Assembly: GCA_964498125.1 (NCBI GenBank)
Contig: CAZCGE010000134.1
Location: 62,001 to 126,000, forward strand
Length of the DNA stretch: 64,000 nucleotides
DNA from: CAMDBL01 sp964498125
GTDB taxonomy: Bacteria > Pseudomonadota > Alphaproteobacteria > Rhizobiales > Hyphomicrobiaceae
Direction: 5' to 3'
The position numbers and the translations under genes are program-made. Of the stretch, positions 42,835-52,165 are shown piece by piece (position 1 is the first letter of the stretch; every line of letters begins with the position of its first letter). The notes under the pieces are model-generated. The model made no database searches. It was not told the origin of the DNA and saw only the letters and a list, made by a program, of their open reading frames with translations.

Positions 42835-44196
42835 ATGGCCAAAACGCTGATCAAGAACGCCATGATTGTCACGATGGACCGCCAGCTCGGTGATTTACTG
42901 CCGGGCGACATCCTGATCGACGGCGGCAAGATTGCAGCCATTGGCCGCAATCTGGATGCAGGCGGCGCCGAGATCATCGACGGCAGCAACCGCATCATCG
43001 CGCCGGGCTTCATCAACGCCCACATGCACACCTGGCAAGCGGCGCTGAAGGCGGTGGCCGCCAACTGGACCCTGCTCGAGTACTTCAAATGGATCCACGC
43101 CGGCCTCGCCACCCAGTTCCGGCCTGACGATATCGGCATCGCCAACCTGTTCGGCGCGCTGACCCAGATCAATGCCGGCACCACCACGCTGGTCGACTGG
43201 TGCCACAACAACCCGTCGCCCGAGCACACTGACGCCGCCATCGCCGGCCTGTTCGACTCTGGCATCCGCGCGGTCTTCCTGCACGGCTCGCCCAAGCCCG
43301 ACCCCAAACCCGGCCAACCGCATTTCTCAGAGGTCAACCACCCCCGCCACGAGATCGAGCGGCTGATGAAGGGCCGCCTAGCCAGCCGCGATCAACTCGT
43401 GACGCTCGGGCTCGCCATCCTCGGGCCGCACTATTCCACGCTCGACGTCTCGCGCCACGACTTCAAGCTGGCGCAGGAGCTCGGCCTGGTCGCCTCGATG
43501 CACCAGGCCGGCCCGATGCCGAAGACGCCCGGCGGCTGGGACATCCTGGAGAAGGACGGCCTGATCGGCCCCTATCTCAACATCGTACACGCCACCGACT
43601 TCGATGATCGGCGCTTGAAGCGGTTCATCGACAAGGGCGTGTCGTTCTCGGTGACGCCGGAGAGCGAGTGCTGCCATGGCCACGGCTGGCCGATCACCGG
43701 CCGCCTGCTCGCCCAGGGCGGCAACCCGACGCTCGGCAACGACATCGAGACGCTGACCTCTGCTGACATGACGTCATCGATCCGCGTCGCGCTCGGCATC
43801 CAGCGCGCGCTCGACAACTCGGCCTCGCGCGAGCGCACGCAGTCCATCCCGGCGACCAGCACGGTGACGACGCGGCAGGCCTTGTCCTGGATCACCACGG
43901 AGCCGGCCAAGGCACTCGGCCTCGACAGCAAGATCGGCTCACTGACGCCCGGCAAGCAGGCCGACCTCGTCATGGTGCGCGCCGACGACCTCAACATCTG
44001 GCCGGCGCACGAGCCGGTGTCCTCGCTGGTCATGCAGACGAGCTTCGGCAACATCGACTCCGTGATGATCGCAGGACAGTGGAAGAAGCGCGGCGGCAAG
44101 CTGACGTACGGCGACATCGACCGCGCCAAGTCGCGGCTCAAGGCGTCCGGCGATCGCATCCTCGAGGCCATTGGCTACAAGAGGGGAACAGCATGA
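42835..44196 (+). CDS. Amidohydrolase, TrzA/AtzA-like deaminase or chlorohydrolase
   Basis: A 453-residue metal-dependent hydrolase. N-terminal beta sandwich with AKTLIKNAMIVTMDRQ, then APGFINAHMHTWQAAL with the HxH metal motif, a HQAG His near residue 223, and IETLTSADMTSS with the usual catalytic Asp region nearby (TLGNDIE). The C-terminal strand segment KIGSLTPGKQADLVMVRADD is typical. The group includes deaminases and dechlorinases of purine-like and triazine compounds. It follows the maleylacetate reductase-like gene by 33 bp and precedes a dehydrogenase gene with a 4-bp overlap, marking a catabolic operon. Confidence 0.85.
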   Translation: MAKTLIKNAMIVTMDRQLGDLLPGDILIDGGKIAAIGRNLDAGGAEIIDGSNRIIAPGFINAHMHTWQAALKAVAANWTLLEYFKWIHAGLATQFRPDDIGIANLFGALTQINAGTTTLVDWCHNNPSPEHTDAAIAGLFDSGIRAVFLHGSPKPDPKPGQPHFSEVNHPRHEIERLMKGRLASRDQLVTLGLAILGPHYSTLDVSRHDFKLAQELGLVASMHQAGPMPKTPGGWDILEKDGLIGPYLNIVHATDFDDRRLKRFIDKGVSFSVTPESECCHGHGWPITGRLLAQGGNPTLGNDIETLTSADMTSSIRVALGIQRALDNSASRERTQSIPATSTVTTRQALSWITTEPAKALGLDSKIGSLTPGKQADLVMVRADDLNIWPAHEPVSSLVMQTSFGNIDSVMIAGQWKKRGGKLTYGDIDRAKSRLKASGDRILEAIGYKRGTA

Positions 44197-45095
44197 CGGT
44201 CAAAGACTTTGGCAGGATTACCTGGATCGGCACCGGCAAGCTTGGCTTGCCGATGGCCGCCCGCATTGCCGCGGCGGGCTATGATATTGTCGCCTATGAC
44301 GTCAGCGCGGAGCGCCTCACCGAGGCCAGGAAGCGCAAGCTGGCGACGGCGAATTTTGTCGCCGACGCGGTGAAGGGGGCGAAAGCGGTGTTCACGTCGC
44401 TGCCCGACGACACCGTCATGCTGGCGGCCGTTGCTGAACCCGGTGGCATCCTCGCCGTCATGCCGGCCGATGCCATCCTGGTCGAAACATCCACTGTCTC
44501 GCCGGAGGCCTCCGCCAAGGTCGCCGAGGCCGCGGCCGCCAGGAAAATCGCCTACGTGCGCTCGCCCGTCTCCGGCAATCCGGTATCGGTCGAGGCCGGC
44601 ATCGCCAGCGTGCTGTGCTCGGGGCCAGAAGTTGCCTTCAAGGCCGTGCAGCCCACGCTCGCCGCCTTCTCGAAATCGCAGAAGTGGCTCGGGACCGCGG
44701 AGCAGGCACGCTATGCCAAGCTCGCCATCAACCAGATGGTGGCGGTGACCTCCGGCGTGATCGCCGAAGCCGTTGTCATGGCAGAGAAGGGCGGCATCTC
44801 GAGGAAAGACATTCTCGAGGTGCTGTGCAACTCCGTGATGGGCTCGCCGTTCATGCAGTACAAGGCGCCGCCGCTGGAGAAGGGCGACTACACGCCGACC
44901 TTCACCTGCAAGCAGATGATCAAGGACATCGACCTGATCCTCGGCGCCTGCCAGTCGACCGGCGTGCCGGCGCCGCTCACCGCGCTGATGCGCCAGACCT
45001 ATTCGGCACTCATCAGCCGCGGCCATGCGGGAGAGGACTTCATCGCCACCGTCAAGCTGACAGAGGAGTTGGCGGGGGTTGGAAAAAAATCGTAG
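44193..45095 (+). CDS. 3-hydroxyisobutyrate dehydrogenase-family oxidoreductase
   Basis: A 300-residue NAD(P)-dependent enzyme starting MTVKDFGRITWIGTGKLGLP; its ATG overlaps the upstream stop (ATGA). The Rossmann motif IGTGKLGLPMAARIA, the substrate-site segment RSPVSGNPVSVEAGIASVL (split at about 119-137), the catalytic Lys region KLAINQMVAVTSGVIAEAV (the Lys lies in YAKLAINQ) and CKQMIKDIDLILGACQ are visible. It oxidises a beta-hydroxyacid or reduces a semialdehyde. Its role here is likely in the same pathway as the amidohydrolase. Confidence 0.87.
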   Translation: MTVKDFGRITWIGTGKLGLPMAARIAAAGYDIVAYDVSAERLTEARKRKLATANFVADAVKGAKAVFTSLPDDTVMLAAVAEPGGILAVMPADAILVETSTVSPEASAKVAEAAAARKIAYVRSPVSGNPVSVEAGIASVLCSGPEVAFKAVQPTLAAFSKSQKWLGTAEQARYAKLAINQMVAVTSGVIAEAVVMAEKGGISRKDILEVLCNSVMGSPFMQYKAPPLEKGDYTPTFTCKQMIKDIDLILGACQSTGVPAPLTALMRQTYSALISRGHAGEDFIATVKLTEELAGVGKKS

Positions 45096-45101
45096 GCGGC
45101 A

Positions 45102-45128
45102 GGGGTCAGACCCGCAGGGTCTGACCCC
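45102..45128. repeat. 27-bp palindrome of the GGGGTCAGACCC family
   Basis: GGGGTCAGACCC-GCA-GGGTCTGACCCC with perfect arms, in the 59-bp gap between two dehydrogenase genes of one operon, six bases after a stop codon and 26 before the next start. Confidence 0.82.
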
Positions 45129-45154
45129 ACACGTTGAGAAAAGAGGAAACACTC

Positions 45155-46162
45155 ATGACCATGAACGTCGCCGTTGCCGGCTTTGGCTGGTGGGGCAAGC
45201 AGATCGTCAAGAGCCTGGCGAAGACGGACCGCATCAAGGTGGCCACCGTCGTCGATCCGATGCCGCCGGCCGATGCGCCGGAATTGGCCAAGGAGTATGG
45301 TTTCAAGCTCGAGTCGAAATTCGACACCGTGCTGGCTGACAAGGGCATCGAGGGCTTGATTCTGACCACGCCCAACGCCTTCCACGAGGCGCAGACGATC
45401 GCCGGCTTCGCGGCCGGCAAGGCGGTGTTCTGCGAGAAGCCGCTGACCATGACCGGCGCCGGCGCCAGGCGCATGACCGAGGCTGCCACCAAGGCGGGCA
45501 AGGTGCTCGGCATCGGCCACGAGCGGCGCTATGAGCCCGCCTTCGAGGAGCTGTTCAAGATCGTCAACGATGGCCGCATCGGCCGGCTGCTGAGCATCGA
45601 GGCCAACGTCTCGCACAACCAGTTCCAGGCGCTCGACAAGAGCAATTGGCGCAAGGACCCGAAGATGTCGCCGGCCGGCATGTACACGGCCACCGGCATC
45701 CATATGACCGACATCTTCTGCGCCATGGCCGGCACGCCCGTGGAAGTGCGCGCGGAGACGGATACGCTGGTCTACGACAAGCCGATGGAGGATTACGTTC
45801 GGGCAAAAATCCTGTTCAAGTCGGGCGTCCGCGCCATGTTCTCGGCGCTCAGCTGCACGCCTTTTTACGGCCGCTTCACAGCCTACGGTGAAACCGGCTG
45901 GGTCGAAGTACAAAGCGAGGCCAATGTCGACTGGAACCGGCCGACGCACTTGGTCGTCTCGACCAGGCCCGGCGAACGCACGACGACGACCAGTACCTTC
46001 AAGGTCGAGGACACGGTGACAGCGAATCTGATCGCCTGGGCCGACGCCAATCAGGGCAAGGGCAAGTACCGTTTCACGACAGACCACCTCGTTGACAACA
46101 CCCGCATCTTCGAGGCGATCGTCAGGTCGGCGGGCCAGGGCGGCGCCGTGGTTAAATTGTGA
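45155..46162 (+). CDS. Gfo/Idh/MocA-family oxidoreductase
   Basis: A 335-residue NAD(P)-dependent enzyme starting MTMNVAVAGFGWWGKQIV; an ATG seven codons earlier is less well placed. Rossmann motif GFGWWG, the segment TPNAFHEAQTIAGFAAGKAVFCEKPLT with the characteristic EKP, and GIGHERRYEPAFEELF, IGRLLSIEANVSHNQF. The C-terminal alpha/beta domain continues with KDPKMSPAGMYTATGIHMTDI. These usually oxidise or reduce sugars or related polyols. It shares an operon with the upstream beta-hydroxyacid dehydrogenase; the palindrome at 45102-45128 lies between them. Confidence 0.87.
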   Translation: MTMNVAVAGFGWWGKQIVKSLAKTDRIKVATVVDPMPPADAPELAKEYGFKLESKFDTVLADKGIEGLILTTPNAFHEAQTIAGFAAGKAVFCEKPLTMTGAGARRMTEAATKAGKVLGIGHERRYEPAFEELFKIVNDGRIGRLLSIEANVSHNQFQALDKSNWRKDPKMSPAGMYTATGIHMTDIFCAMAGTPVEVRAETDTLVYDKPMEDYVRAKILFKSGVRAMFSALSCTPFYGRFTAYGETGWVEVQSEANVDWNRPTHLVVSTRPGERTTTTSTFKVEDTVTANLIAWADANQGKGKYRFTTDHLVDNTRIFEAIVRSAGQGGAVVKL

Positions 46163-46183
46163 GGCGGGCCTTTCCCCGTCCGA

Positions 46184-47173
46184 TCACTTGACCTCCAGCT
46201 TCTTGATTCCCGCCAGTCGCGCCATCTCGCCCTGATGGGGGATCTGGATGGCGATCTCCTTGCGGAATTCCTCCGGTGTCGTGCCCCAGACTTCGACGCC
46301 GAGCTCGGTCAACTGTTTGCGGATCTTCTCATCCTTCAGCGCATCGACGATGGCCTTGTGCAAGATGGCGATGACCTCCCTCGGCAGGCCTGCCGGCCCC
46401 ATGATGCCGTGCCAGACGATCGCCTCGAAGCCGGGGAAACCTGATTCCGCCACGGTCGGCACGTCCGGCAGCGCGCCCGAGCGCTTCAGCGAGGTCACCG
46501 CCAGCGGCCGGATCTGGCCGCCTTGGATCAGCGGGATCAGTGGTGAGGGCGGATTGAGACCGACCTGAATGTGATTGCCGACCACCGCCTGGATCACCTG
46601 GCCGGTGCCGCGATGCGGCACATGGATCATCTCGAACTTGGCGTCGCGCTTCAACTGCTCGCCGCCGAAGTGGCTCGACGTGCCGACGCCGCCGGTGCCG
46701 TAGCTGAGCTTGCCCGGATTGGCCTTGGCGTAAGCCACGAACTCGGCCAAATTCTGCACCGGAACCGAGGGATGCACGAACAGCACGTTCGGCTGCTGGC
46801 CGACGATGCTGATCGGCTCGAAGTCCTTCTCGGGGTTGTAGCCGATGTTGTCGTAGATGAATTGGTTGCCGGCCAACATGTTGGTCGTGCCGAGGATCAA
46901 CGTATAGCCGTCGGCCGGCTGGCGCGAGACATGCGCCGCGGCGATGCCGCCGCCGGCGCCGGCCTTGTTCTCGATGACGAACGGCTGCTTCAGCGCCTCC
47001 TCCAATTTCCTGCACAGAATGCGCGAGAGCACATCGCTCGGGCCGCCGGGTGCAAAGCCGATGACAAACGTGATCGGTTTCGTCGGGTAGGTCTGTGCGA
47101 GTGCCGCGGCTCCCGAACTGCAAAGCGCACCGATGCCGATGATCAGAGCCGCGGTGCGTCCCAAATGCTGCAT
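46184..47173 (-). CDS. Periplasmic Bug/TctC-family solute receptor
   Basis: A 329-residue receptor with a signal peptide (MQHLGRTAALIIGIGALCSS, cleaved near ALAQ) after GGGAGAG. Bug segments: KPITFVIGFAPGGPSDVLSR, VIENKAGAGGGIAAAHV, YTLILGTTNMLAG, LSYGTGGVGTSSHFGGEQL and DVPTVAESGFPGFE. It lies on the opposite strand, converging with the Gfo/Idh gene; the formamidase gene starts upstream on the same strand. It may bring in the substrate of that enzyme or of the catabolic operon next door. No TctA/TctB partner is adjacent. Confidence 0.88.
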   Translation of the reverse strand: MQHLGRTAALIIGIGALCSSGAAALAQTYPTKPITFVIGFAPGGPSDVLSRILCRKLEEALKQPFVIENKAGAGGGIAAAHVSRQPADGYTLILGTTNMLAGNQFIYDNIGYNPEKDFEPISIVGQQPNVLFVHPSVPVQNLAEFVAYAKANPGKLSYGTGGVGTSSHFGGEQLKRDAKFEMIHVPHRGTGQVIQAVVGNHIQVGLNPPSPLIPLIQGGQIRPLAVTSLKRSGALPDVPTVAESGFPGFEAIVWHGIMGPAGLPREVIAILHKAIVDALKDEKIRKQLTELGVEVWGTTPEEFRKEIAIQIPHQGEMARLAGIKKLEVK

Positions 47174-47313
47174 CGTTTCTCTCCCTGGTGACATGCCCGA
47201 TCTGACGCCTTGCTTGGGCCGACCGGAGCAATGCTTGCGGCAACGATGTCACACGCCAGCAAACACCACAAGAGCGTACCGGCTGCCTGTTGGCCCGCCA
47301 TCGCCCTGCCCTC

Positions 47314-48261
47314 TCACCCCTGCAAATACCCCTTCTCCAGCATCACGTGCGAGCCGTTGTGGCCGTTGACCATCTGCGTGATGCGCAGATCGGCGGCAAG
47401 CGAGCAGAGGATGTAGGCGTCCTCGCGGTCGATGCCGCGACGGTCCGCAATCAGAGTGATCATGTCGCGCAGGGCGTTCTTGGCGGCCACGTCCAGATCC
47501 GGATCGAACGCCATCGTGATCATGTGCGTCGGCGTCTCGGCGCGCGGCATCAGGAGCGTCATGTCGGTGCGCAGCGTCACCTTGAATGTGCCGCGCAGCG
47601 CCGTCTCGATGGCGGTCAGGCACACCTCGCCGTCGCCCTGCACGCCATGACCGTCGCCGATCGACAGCAGCGCGCCTTCAGTCAGTACGGGGAGATACAG
47701 CGTCGTCCCCGGCACCAGTTCCTTGTTGTCGAGGTTGCCGCCGTGGCGGCGAGGGATCATCGAGGTGATGCGGCCCCAAGACGCCGGTGGGGCTACTCCA
47801 ATGTTGCCGAAAAACGGTTTCAGCATGATCTCGCCGCCCCACGGCAGCTTGGCTTTCCTGCCCTTGAGATCGATCGGAATGTGGTGCATGCGCGGTTCGG
47901 GGAAATCGCCGGCCAGCGCGCCACCCAGCGGATGGATCAGCGCATAGCCCCACTCCTGGCGCGGCTCGACCGACAGGATATCGATCTGCAGCACGTGGCC
48001 GGGCTTGGCGCCTGTCACCGCCACCGGTCCAGTCATGATGTGCGGGCCGATGCCAGAGCGCGCCACCTTGGCGTGGATGCCGGCATGCTCGGGCAGAATG
48101 GCGAGGTTCTTACTGGCCGCGGGAAGATGCTCGGGCCCGCCGCTGATCGACTCCAGCGTGATCTCATCGCCGCTGGCGATGGTCAGGATGGGTTTTTGCG
48201 TGGCGTCGAAATAGCCCCAGTGCACCGTCTCCGGGGACGCTTTGAGGTCGTGTCGTGCCAT
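47314..48261 (-). CDS. Acetamidase/formamidase-family amidase
   Basis: A 315-residue protein starting MARHDLKASPETVHWG. Family segments: GYFDATQKPILTIASGDEI, GPVAVTGAKPGHVLQIDIL, the HPLGGALAGDF and MHHIPIDL segments, FGNIGVAPP, GGNLDNKELVPGTTLYLPV, and IGDGHGVQGDGEV, all typical of FmdA/AmdA. Such enzymes hydrolyse short amides to acid and ammonia in the cytoplasm. Upstream in the same direction as the Bug receptor gene with a 140-bp gap, so co-transcription is plausible. Confidence 0.87.
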   Translation of the reverse strand: MARHDLKASPETVHWGYFDATQKPILTIASGDEITLESISGGPEHLPAASKNLAILPEHAGIHAKVARSGIGPHIMTGPVAVTGAKPGHVLQIDILSVEPRQEWGYALIHPLGGALAGDFPEPRMHHIPIDLKGRKAKLPWGGEIMLKPFFGNIGVAPPASWGRITSMIPRRHGGNLDNKELVPGTTLYLPVLTEGALLSIGDGHGVQGDGEVCLTAIETALRGTFKVTLRTDMTLLMPRAETPTHMITMAFDPDLDVAAKNALRDMITLIADRRGIDREDAYILCSLAADLRITQMVNGHNGSHVMLEKGYLQG

Positions 48262-48304
48262 GCCGTCATCCTCATTGTTGTTGGGGGCAGGCCCCGCTTG
48301 CGAC

Positions 48305-51300
48305 CTACTCCGCCGCCATGCGCCGCAGCGTATATTGCGCCAGCATCGCACGCAGCGCAGCAGCCTTGAGCGGTTTGCGCAGCAGCCCGGCGCCCTGCCG
48401 CCGAATATCGCGCTGCACCTCGGGCGACTGATCGGCGGTGATGACGATGGCTGGGATGTGCCGGCCAGCACTGACCCTCGCCGCGGCGATGACGTCGAGG
48501 CCGACGCCCTGATCCAGGTGATAGTCAGCCAGGATTGCATCCGGCGGCTTGGCTTGCGCCGACAAAATGGCCAGCGCCTCGGCGAGACCGCCTGCCGGCA
48601 ATACGATGCAGCCCCAGCCGCGCAGCAGCGTCACCATGCCGTCGAGCACAGCCGGCTCATTGTCGACGCACAACACTGTGATACCGGCGAGATTACCGGA
48701 CACGGCGGGCGCGGCATGTGCCGAGGGTTCCCGACGCTCCTGCGCCGCGGCGCGCGGCAAAGCCACTGAGAATGTCGAGCCGCGCCCAGGCGCGGAGACG
48801 ATGTGCACGGGGGCGCCCAGCAAACGGCCGATGCGCTCGACGATGGAAAGGCCAAGCCCCAGCCCGCGGACCAGGTTCGCCGTCTCGTCGAGCCGCTGGA
48901 ACTCCTTGAAAATAATGCTGTGCTTGTCCGCGGGAATGCCCGGTCCGGTATCTGCGACCATGATCAGGATTTCGCCGCCGCGCCGGCGCACACCCACCAG
49001 CACCCTGCCGGTGCGGGAGTATTTCACGGCATTCGATACCAGGTTCTGCAGCAGACGGCGCAACAGGCGCCGGTCCGACCGTACCCAGATCTTGGTCTCG
49101 ACCACCCTCAACTCGAGATTGCGCTCGCCTGCCATGGGCTCGAATTCGACCTTCAGTTGCTCGAGGATATCGCCGAGGGAGAACTCGCTGATGTCCGGCT
49201 CGAGCCGGCCGGCATCCAGCCGCGAGATATCGATGAGGGTCGAGAAGATCTCTTCGACGGCCTCCAGCGAAGCATCGATGTTGCGCGCCAGCGTCGCCTC
49301 GCCCTTATCGAGCTGGCTCTCGGCCAGGCTCGCCGTATAAAGCCGCGCCGCGTTGAGCGGCTGCAGGATGTCGTGGCTTGCCGCGGCGATGAAACGTGTC
49401 TTGTCGAGGTTGGCGGCATCCGCCTTGGACTTGGCGACGGCGAGGGCCTGGTTCACCTGCAGCAGCTCAGTGGTCCGTTCAATGACGCGCCGCTCCAGCG
49501 TCTCGTTGGCCCGCGCCAGCGCCGTTGCCGCCGAAACGCGATCGGTGATGTCGGAATAGGTCGTGACGAAGCCGCCCTGCGGCATGGCTGCCGTGCGAAT
49601 TTCCAGTATGCGGCCGCCATGATTGATCCGCTCCTGGAATGTCTCCTTGGTGACCGAGAGCCGCATCAGCCGTTCCGCAATCAACGGCTCGACCGGACCA
49701 TCGCCGAAGTCGCCGCGCTCCGCGCAGACGCGCAGGATACGTTCGAGTGGCACGCCGACGCGGCCGACATCGGCGGGCAGGTCGAGCAGCTCGCGGAACT
49801 GCCGGTTCCAGCAGACCAGCCGCAATTCCTTGTCGAACACGCTGAGCCCGTGTCGGACCTGATCAAGTGCCGACTGCAGCAAGTCGCGATTGTATTGCAA
49901 CGCCTCGGAGGCATCGTCGAGCAGCTTCAGCGCCGACAGACTGCCGACGTTGTTGCGCCTGAGCAGCAGCGACAGAACGAGCCGCGCCGAGGCGGCACCG
50001 ATGGCGCTGGTGAGCAGGTGCTCGGTGAAGCGCACGGTTTGGATATCGGCCTCGGCATGCGCCGGCAACTGACTGTTGCGGCTCGCCGCGTGCTCGGCGA
50101 ACGAGCGCTCGGCGCGCTCATGGCCAAGATATCGCGCCACCGTGGTCTGCAGATCGTGCACCGTGATCGATGACCGCCAGATGCGGAACGCGGGCGCCGG
50201 CATCGGCCCTGGCGGCAGGTCATCGTGCACGAACAGGTGTGCCTGAAGCCGCTCGATCGGCTCGGGCGCGCGCAGTAGCGAGACGATGACGAAGGCGGCG
50301 ATATTGCCGGCCATGGAGAACAGCACGCCATGGGTCAGCGGCTCGAACTGCAGGAAGAACAAGGCTTGCGGCTTGAGAATGCCCAACGAAAGCGGACCCT
50401 CCGAGATCAGCGACGTCGACACCCAGCCAGCCTTGGCAACCCAGGGCAGCAGCAAGGTGTAGGCCCACAGCGCGAAACCCGTCAGCATGCCCGCTATCGC
50501 GCCGCGGGCCGTGCCGCGCCGCCAGACCAGACCGAGGAAGAACGCCGGCGCCAATTGCGCGATGGCGGCGAAGGCAACGAGGCCGATCGCCACCAGCTCC
50601 TGATTCTGGCCGATTGCACGGTAGACCGTATAGCCCAGCAGCAGAATGATGACGATGGCGACGCGGCGGATGACGAGCAACTTCACCGCCATATCTTCCT
50701 GCCGCTCGGTATCGGCCAAGCCGTTATTGAGCAGCAATGGAATGACAATGCCGTTGCACACCATGATGGCCAGCGCGATCGACTCCACGATCACCATGGC
50801 AGTGGCCGCCGACAGGCCGCCGATGAAGGCGATCAGCGACAGGGTCGGTGAACCGGCGGCCAGCGGCAGCGAGAGCACATAAAAATCCGGGTCGGCCAGT
50901 CCCGAAGGCAGCACCATGATGCCGGCGGCGGCAATCGGCACCACGAACAGGTTGATCAGCACAAGGTAGGCCGGGAACAGCCAGGCCGCGCGGCGCACCT
51001 CCTTCTCGGAGTGGTTTTCGACCACCGTGACATGGAACTGGCGTGGCAGCAGAATGATGCAGACGAACGACAGAAACGTCATCGTCAGCCATGTGCCGCC
51101 ATTGAAACCCTGGCCGAATGTCGCCTGCACGTGCGGGTTGATGCGGGCGTTGGCGAGAAATTCTCCGACTCCGCCAAACATGGAGAAAACCACGAAAAAG
51201 CCGACGGCCAGGAAGGCCGCCAGCTTGATCAGCGACTCCGCGGCAATGGCCAGCATCAGTCCGTCCTGATGCTCGGTGGCATCGATGTGCCGCGTGCCGA

Positions 51301-51838
51301 ACAGAATGGCGAAGGCAGCCAGCACCAGCGTGATGACGAAGGCCGTGTCGGTGAGGCCGATGTTGGGCAGCGCCATCGGCACCAGCGGACTGCCGCCCAG
51401 CAGCGTCTCGACCGCGACGGCAATGGCTTTGAGCTGCAGCGCGATGTAGGGCAGCGTGCCGACAACGGCGACAGTCGTGACGACCGCGGCCACCGCCTGG
51501 CTCTTGCCATAGCGGGCCGCCAGGAAATCGGCGATCGAGGTCAGATTCTGCGTCTTGGCCAGCCGCACGATGCGCAGCACCAGCGGCCAGCCCAATGCGA
51601 ACATGAGAATCGGGCCGATGTAGACCGGGATGAAATCGTACCCCGTCGAGGCGGCGCGCCCGACGCTGCCAAAGAACGTCCAGGACGTGCAATAGACGGC
51701 CAGCGACAGAGCATAGATCAGCGGCCTGCCAAGGCCGTCTCGGCCGGGGCTGAGCACCCGGTCGCCAGTCCAGGCCAGCGCGAACAGGGCACTGACGTAC
51801 CCGAGCGCCACTGCAACGATCAACCAACCCTCAAACAT
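48305..51838 (-). CDS. Sodium:solute symporter-type sensor histidine kinase with receiver (hybrid)
   Basis: A 1177-residue hybrid. Residues about 1-520 form a polytopic SLC5-like symporter domain of about 13 helices (VYCTSWTFFGSVGRAAS, DFLAARYGKS, LLPRQFHVTVVEN). A linker and PAS domain (about 640-760; HGLSVFDKELRLVCWNRQF, YSDITDR) and a coiled coil (ETLERRVIERTTELLQVNQ) follow. HisKA has His in IAAASHDILQPLNAARL; HATPase has NLVSNAVKY, DTGPGIPAD, LGLGLSIVERI. The receiver (about 1060-1177) has the Asp in LADYHLDQG. Similar symporter-kinases (CbrA type) couple nutrient uptake or sensing to gene control. No regulator gene is adjacent. Confidence 0.9.
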   Translation of the reverse strand: MFEGWLIVAVALGYVSALFALAWTGDRVLSPGRDGLGRPLIYALSLAVYCTSWTFFGSVGRAASTGYDFIPVYIGPILMFALGWPLVLRIVRLAKTQNLTSIADFLAARYGKSQAVAAVVTTVAVVGTLPYIALQLKAIAVAVETLLGGSPLVPMALPNIGLTDTAFVITLVLAAFAILFGTRHIDATEHQDGLMLAIAAESLIKLAAFLAVGFFVVFSMFGGVGEFLANARINPHVQATFGQGFNGGTWLTMTFLSFVCIILLPRQFHVTVVENHSEKEVRRAAWLFPAYLVLINLFVVPIAAAGIMVLPSGLADPDFYVLSLPLAAGSPTLSLIAFIGGLSAATAMVIVESIALAIMVCNGIVIPLLLNNGLADTERQEDMAVKLLVIRRVAIVIILLLGYTVYRAIGQNQELVAIGLVAFAAIAQLAPAFFLGLVWRRGTARGAIAGMLTGFALWAYTLLLPWVAKAGWVSTSLISEGPLSLGILKPQALFFLQFEPLTHGVLFSMAGNIAAFVIVSLLRAPEPIERLQAHLFVHDDLPPGPMPAPAFRIWRSSITVHDLQTTVARYLGHERAERSFAEHAASRNSQLPAHAEADIQTVRFTEHLLTSAIGAASARLVLSLLLRRNNVGSLSALKLLDDASEALQYNRDLLQSALDQVRHGLSVFDKELRLVCWNRQFRELLDLPADVGRVGVPLERILRVCAERGDFGDGPVEPLIAERLMRLSVTKETFQERINHGGRILEIRTAAMPQGGFVTTYSDITDRVSAATALARANETLERRVIERTTELLQVNQALAVAKSKADAANLDKTRFIAAASHDILQPLNAARLYTASLAESQLDKGEATLARNIDASLEAVEEIFSTLIDISRLDAGRLEPDISEFSLGDILEQLKVEFEPMAGERNLELRVVETKIWVRSDRRLLRRLLQNLVSNAVKYSRTGRVLVGVRRRGGEILIMVADTGPGIPADKHSIIFKEFQRLDETANLVRGLGLGLSIVERIGRLLGAPVHIVSAPGRGSTFSVALPRAAAQERREPSAHAAPAVSGNLAGITVLCVDNEPAVLDGMVTLLRGWGCIVLPAGGLAEALAILSAQAKPPDAILADYHLDQGVGLDVIAAARVSAGRHIPAIVITADQSPEVQRDIRRQGAGLLRKPLKAAALRAMLAQYTLRRMAAE

Positions 51839-52165
51839 CGCCGACTCGCGATCAGGGAGCGTGTCCCTTGACAGATCCCAACGAAACGCCAGTGCGACTA
51901 TAAAGCATTGCGGAGCAGATTTGCGCCGTAATGTCTAAAGATGCCGTTACAAGCCGATCCGGCGCATCGGCGATTGAACTCCATTCTCGACTCTGTACAC
52001 TGACATTAAGCCTTGGAGGTCAACGACGCGACCGCCATGGCCTGCTATGCCCGGCTTCGGGTGGGGTGCATGCGGCAAGGACGAAGGCTGTTGCGTCAAA
52101 CGTCACCTGCCGTACCCTGAAAGTGGCGATACGCCAGACTGAAACAGTTCACGGGAGAACAAGCT
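51839..52165. other. Divergent spacer between hybrid kinase and mscL
   Basis: About 330 bp with promoters for both directions. I see no gene or strong palindrome. GGGAG at the right end serves mscL. Confidence 0.5.
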
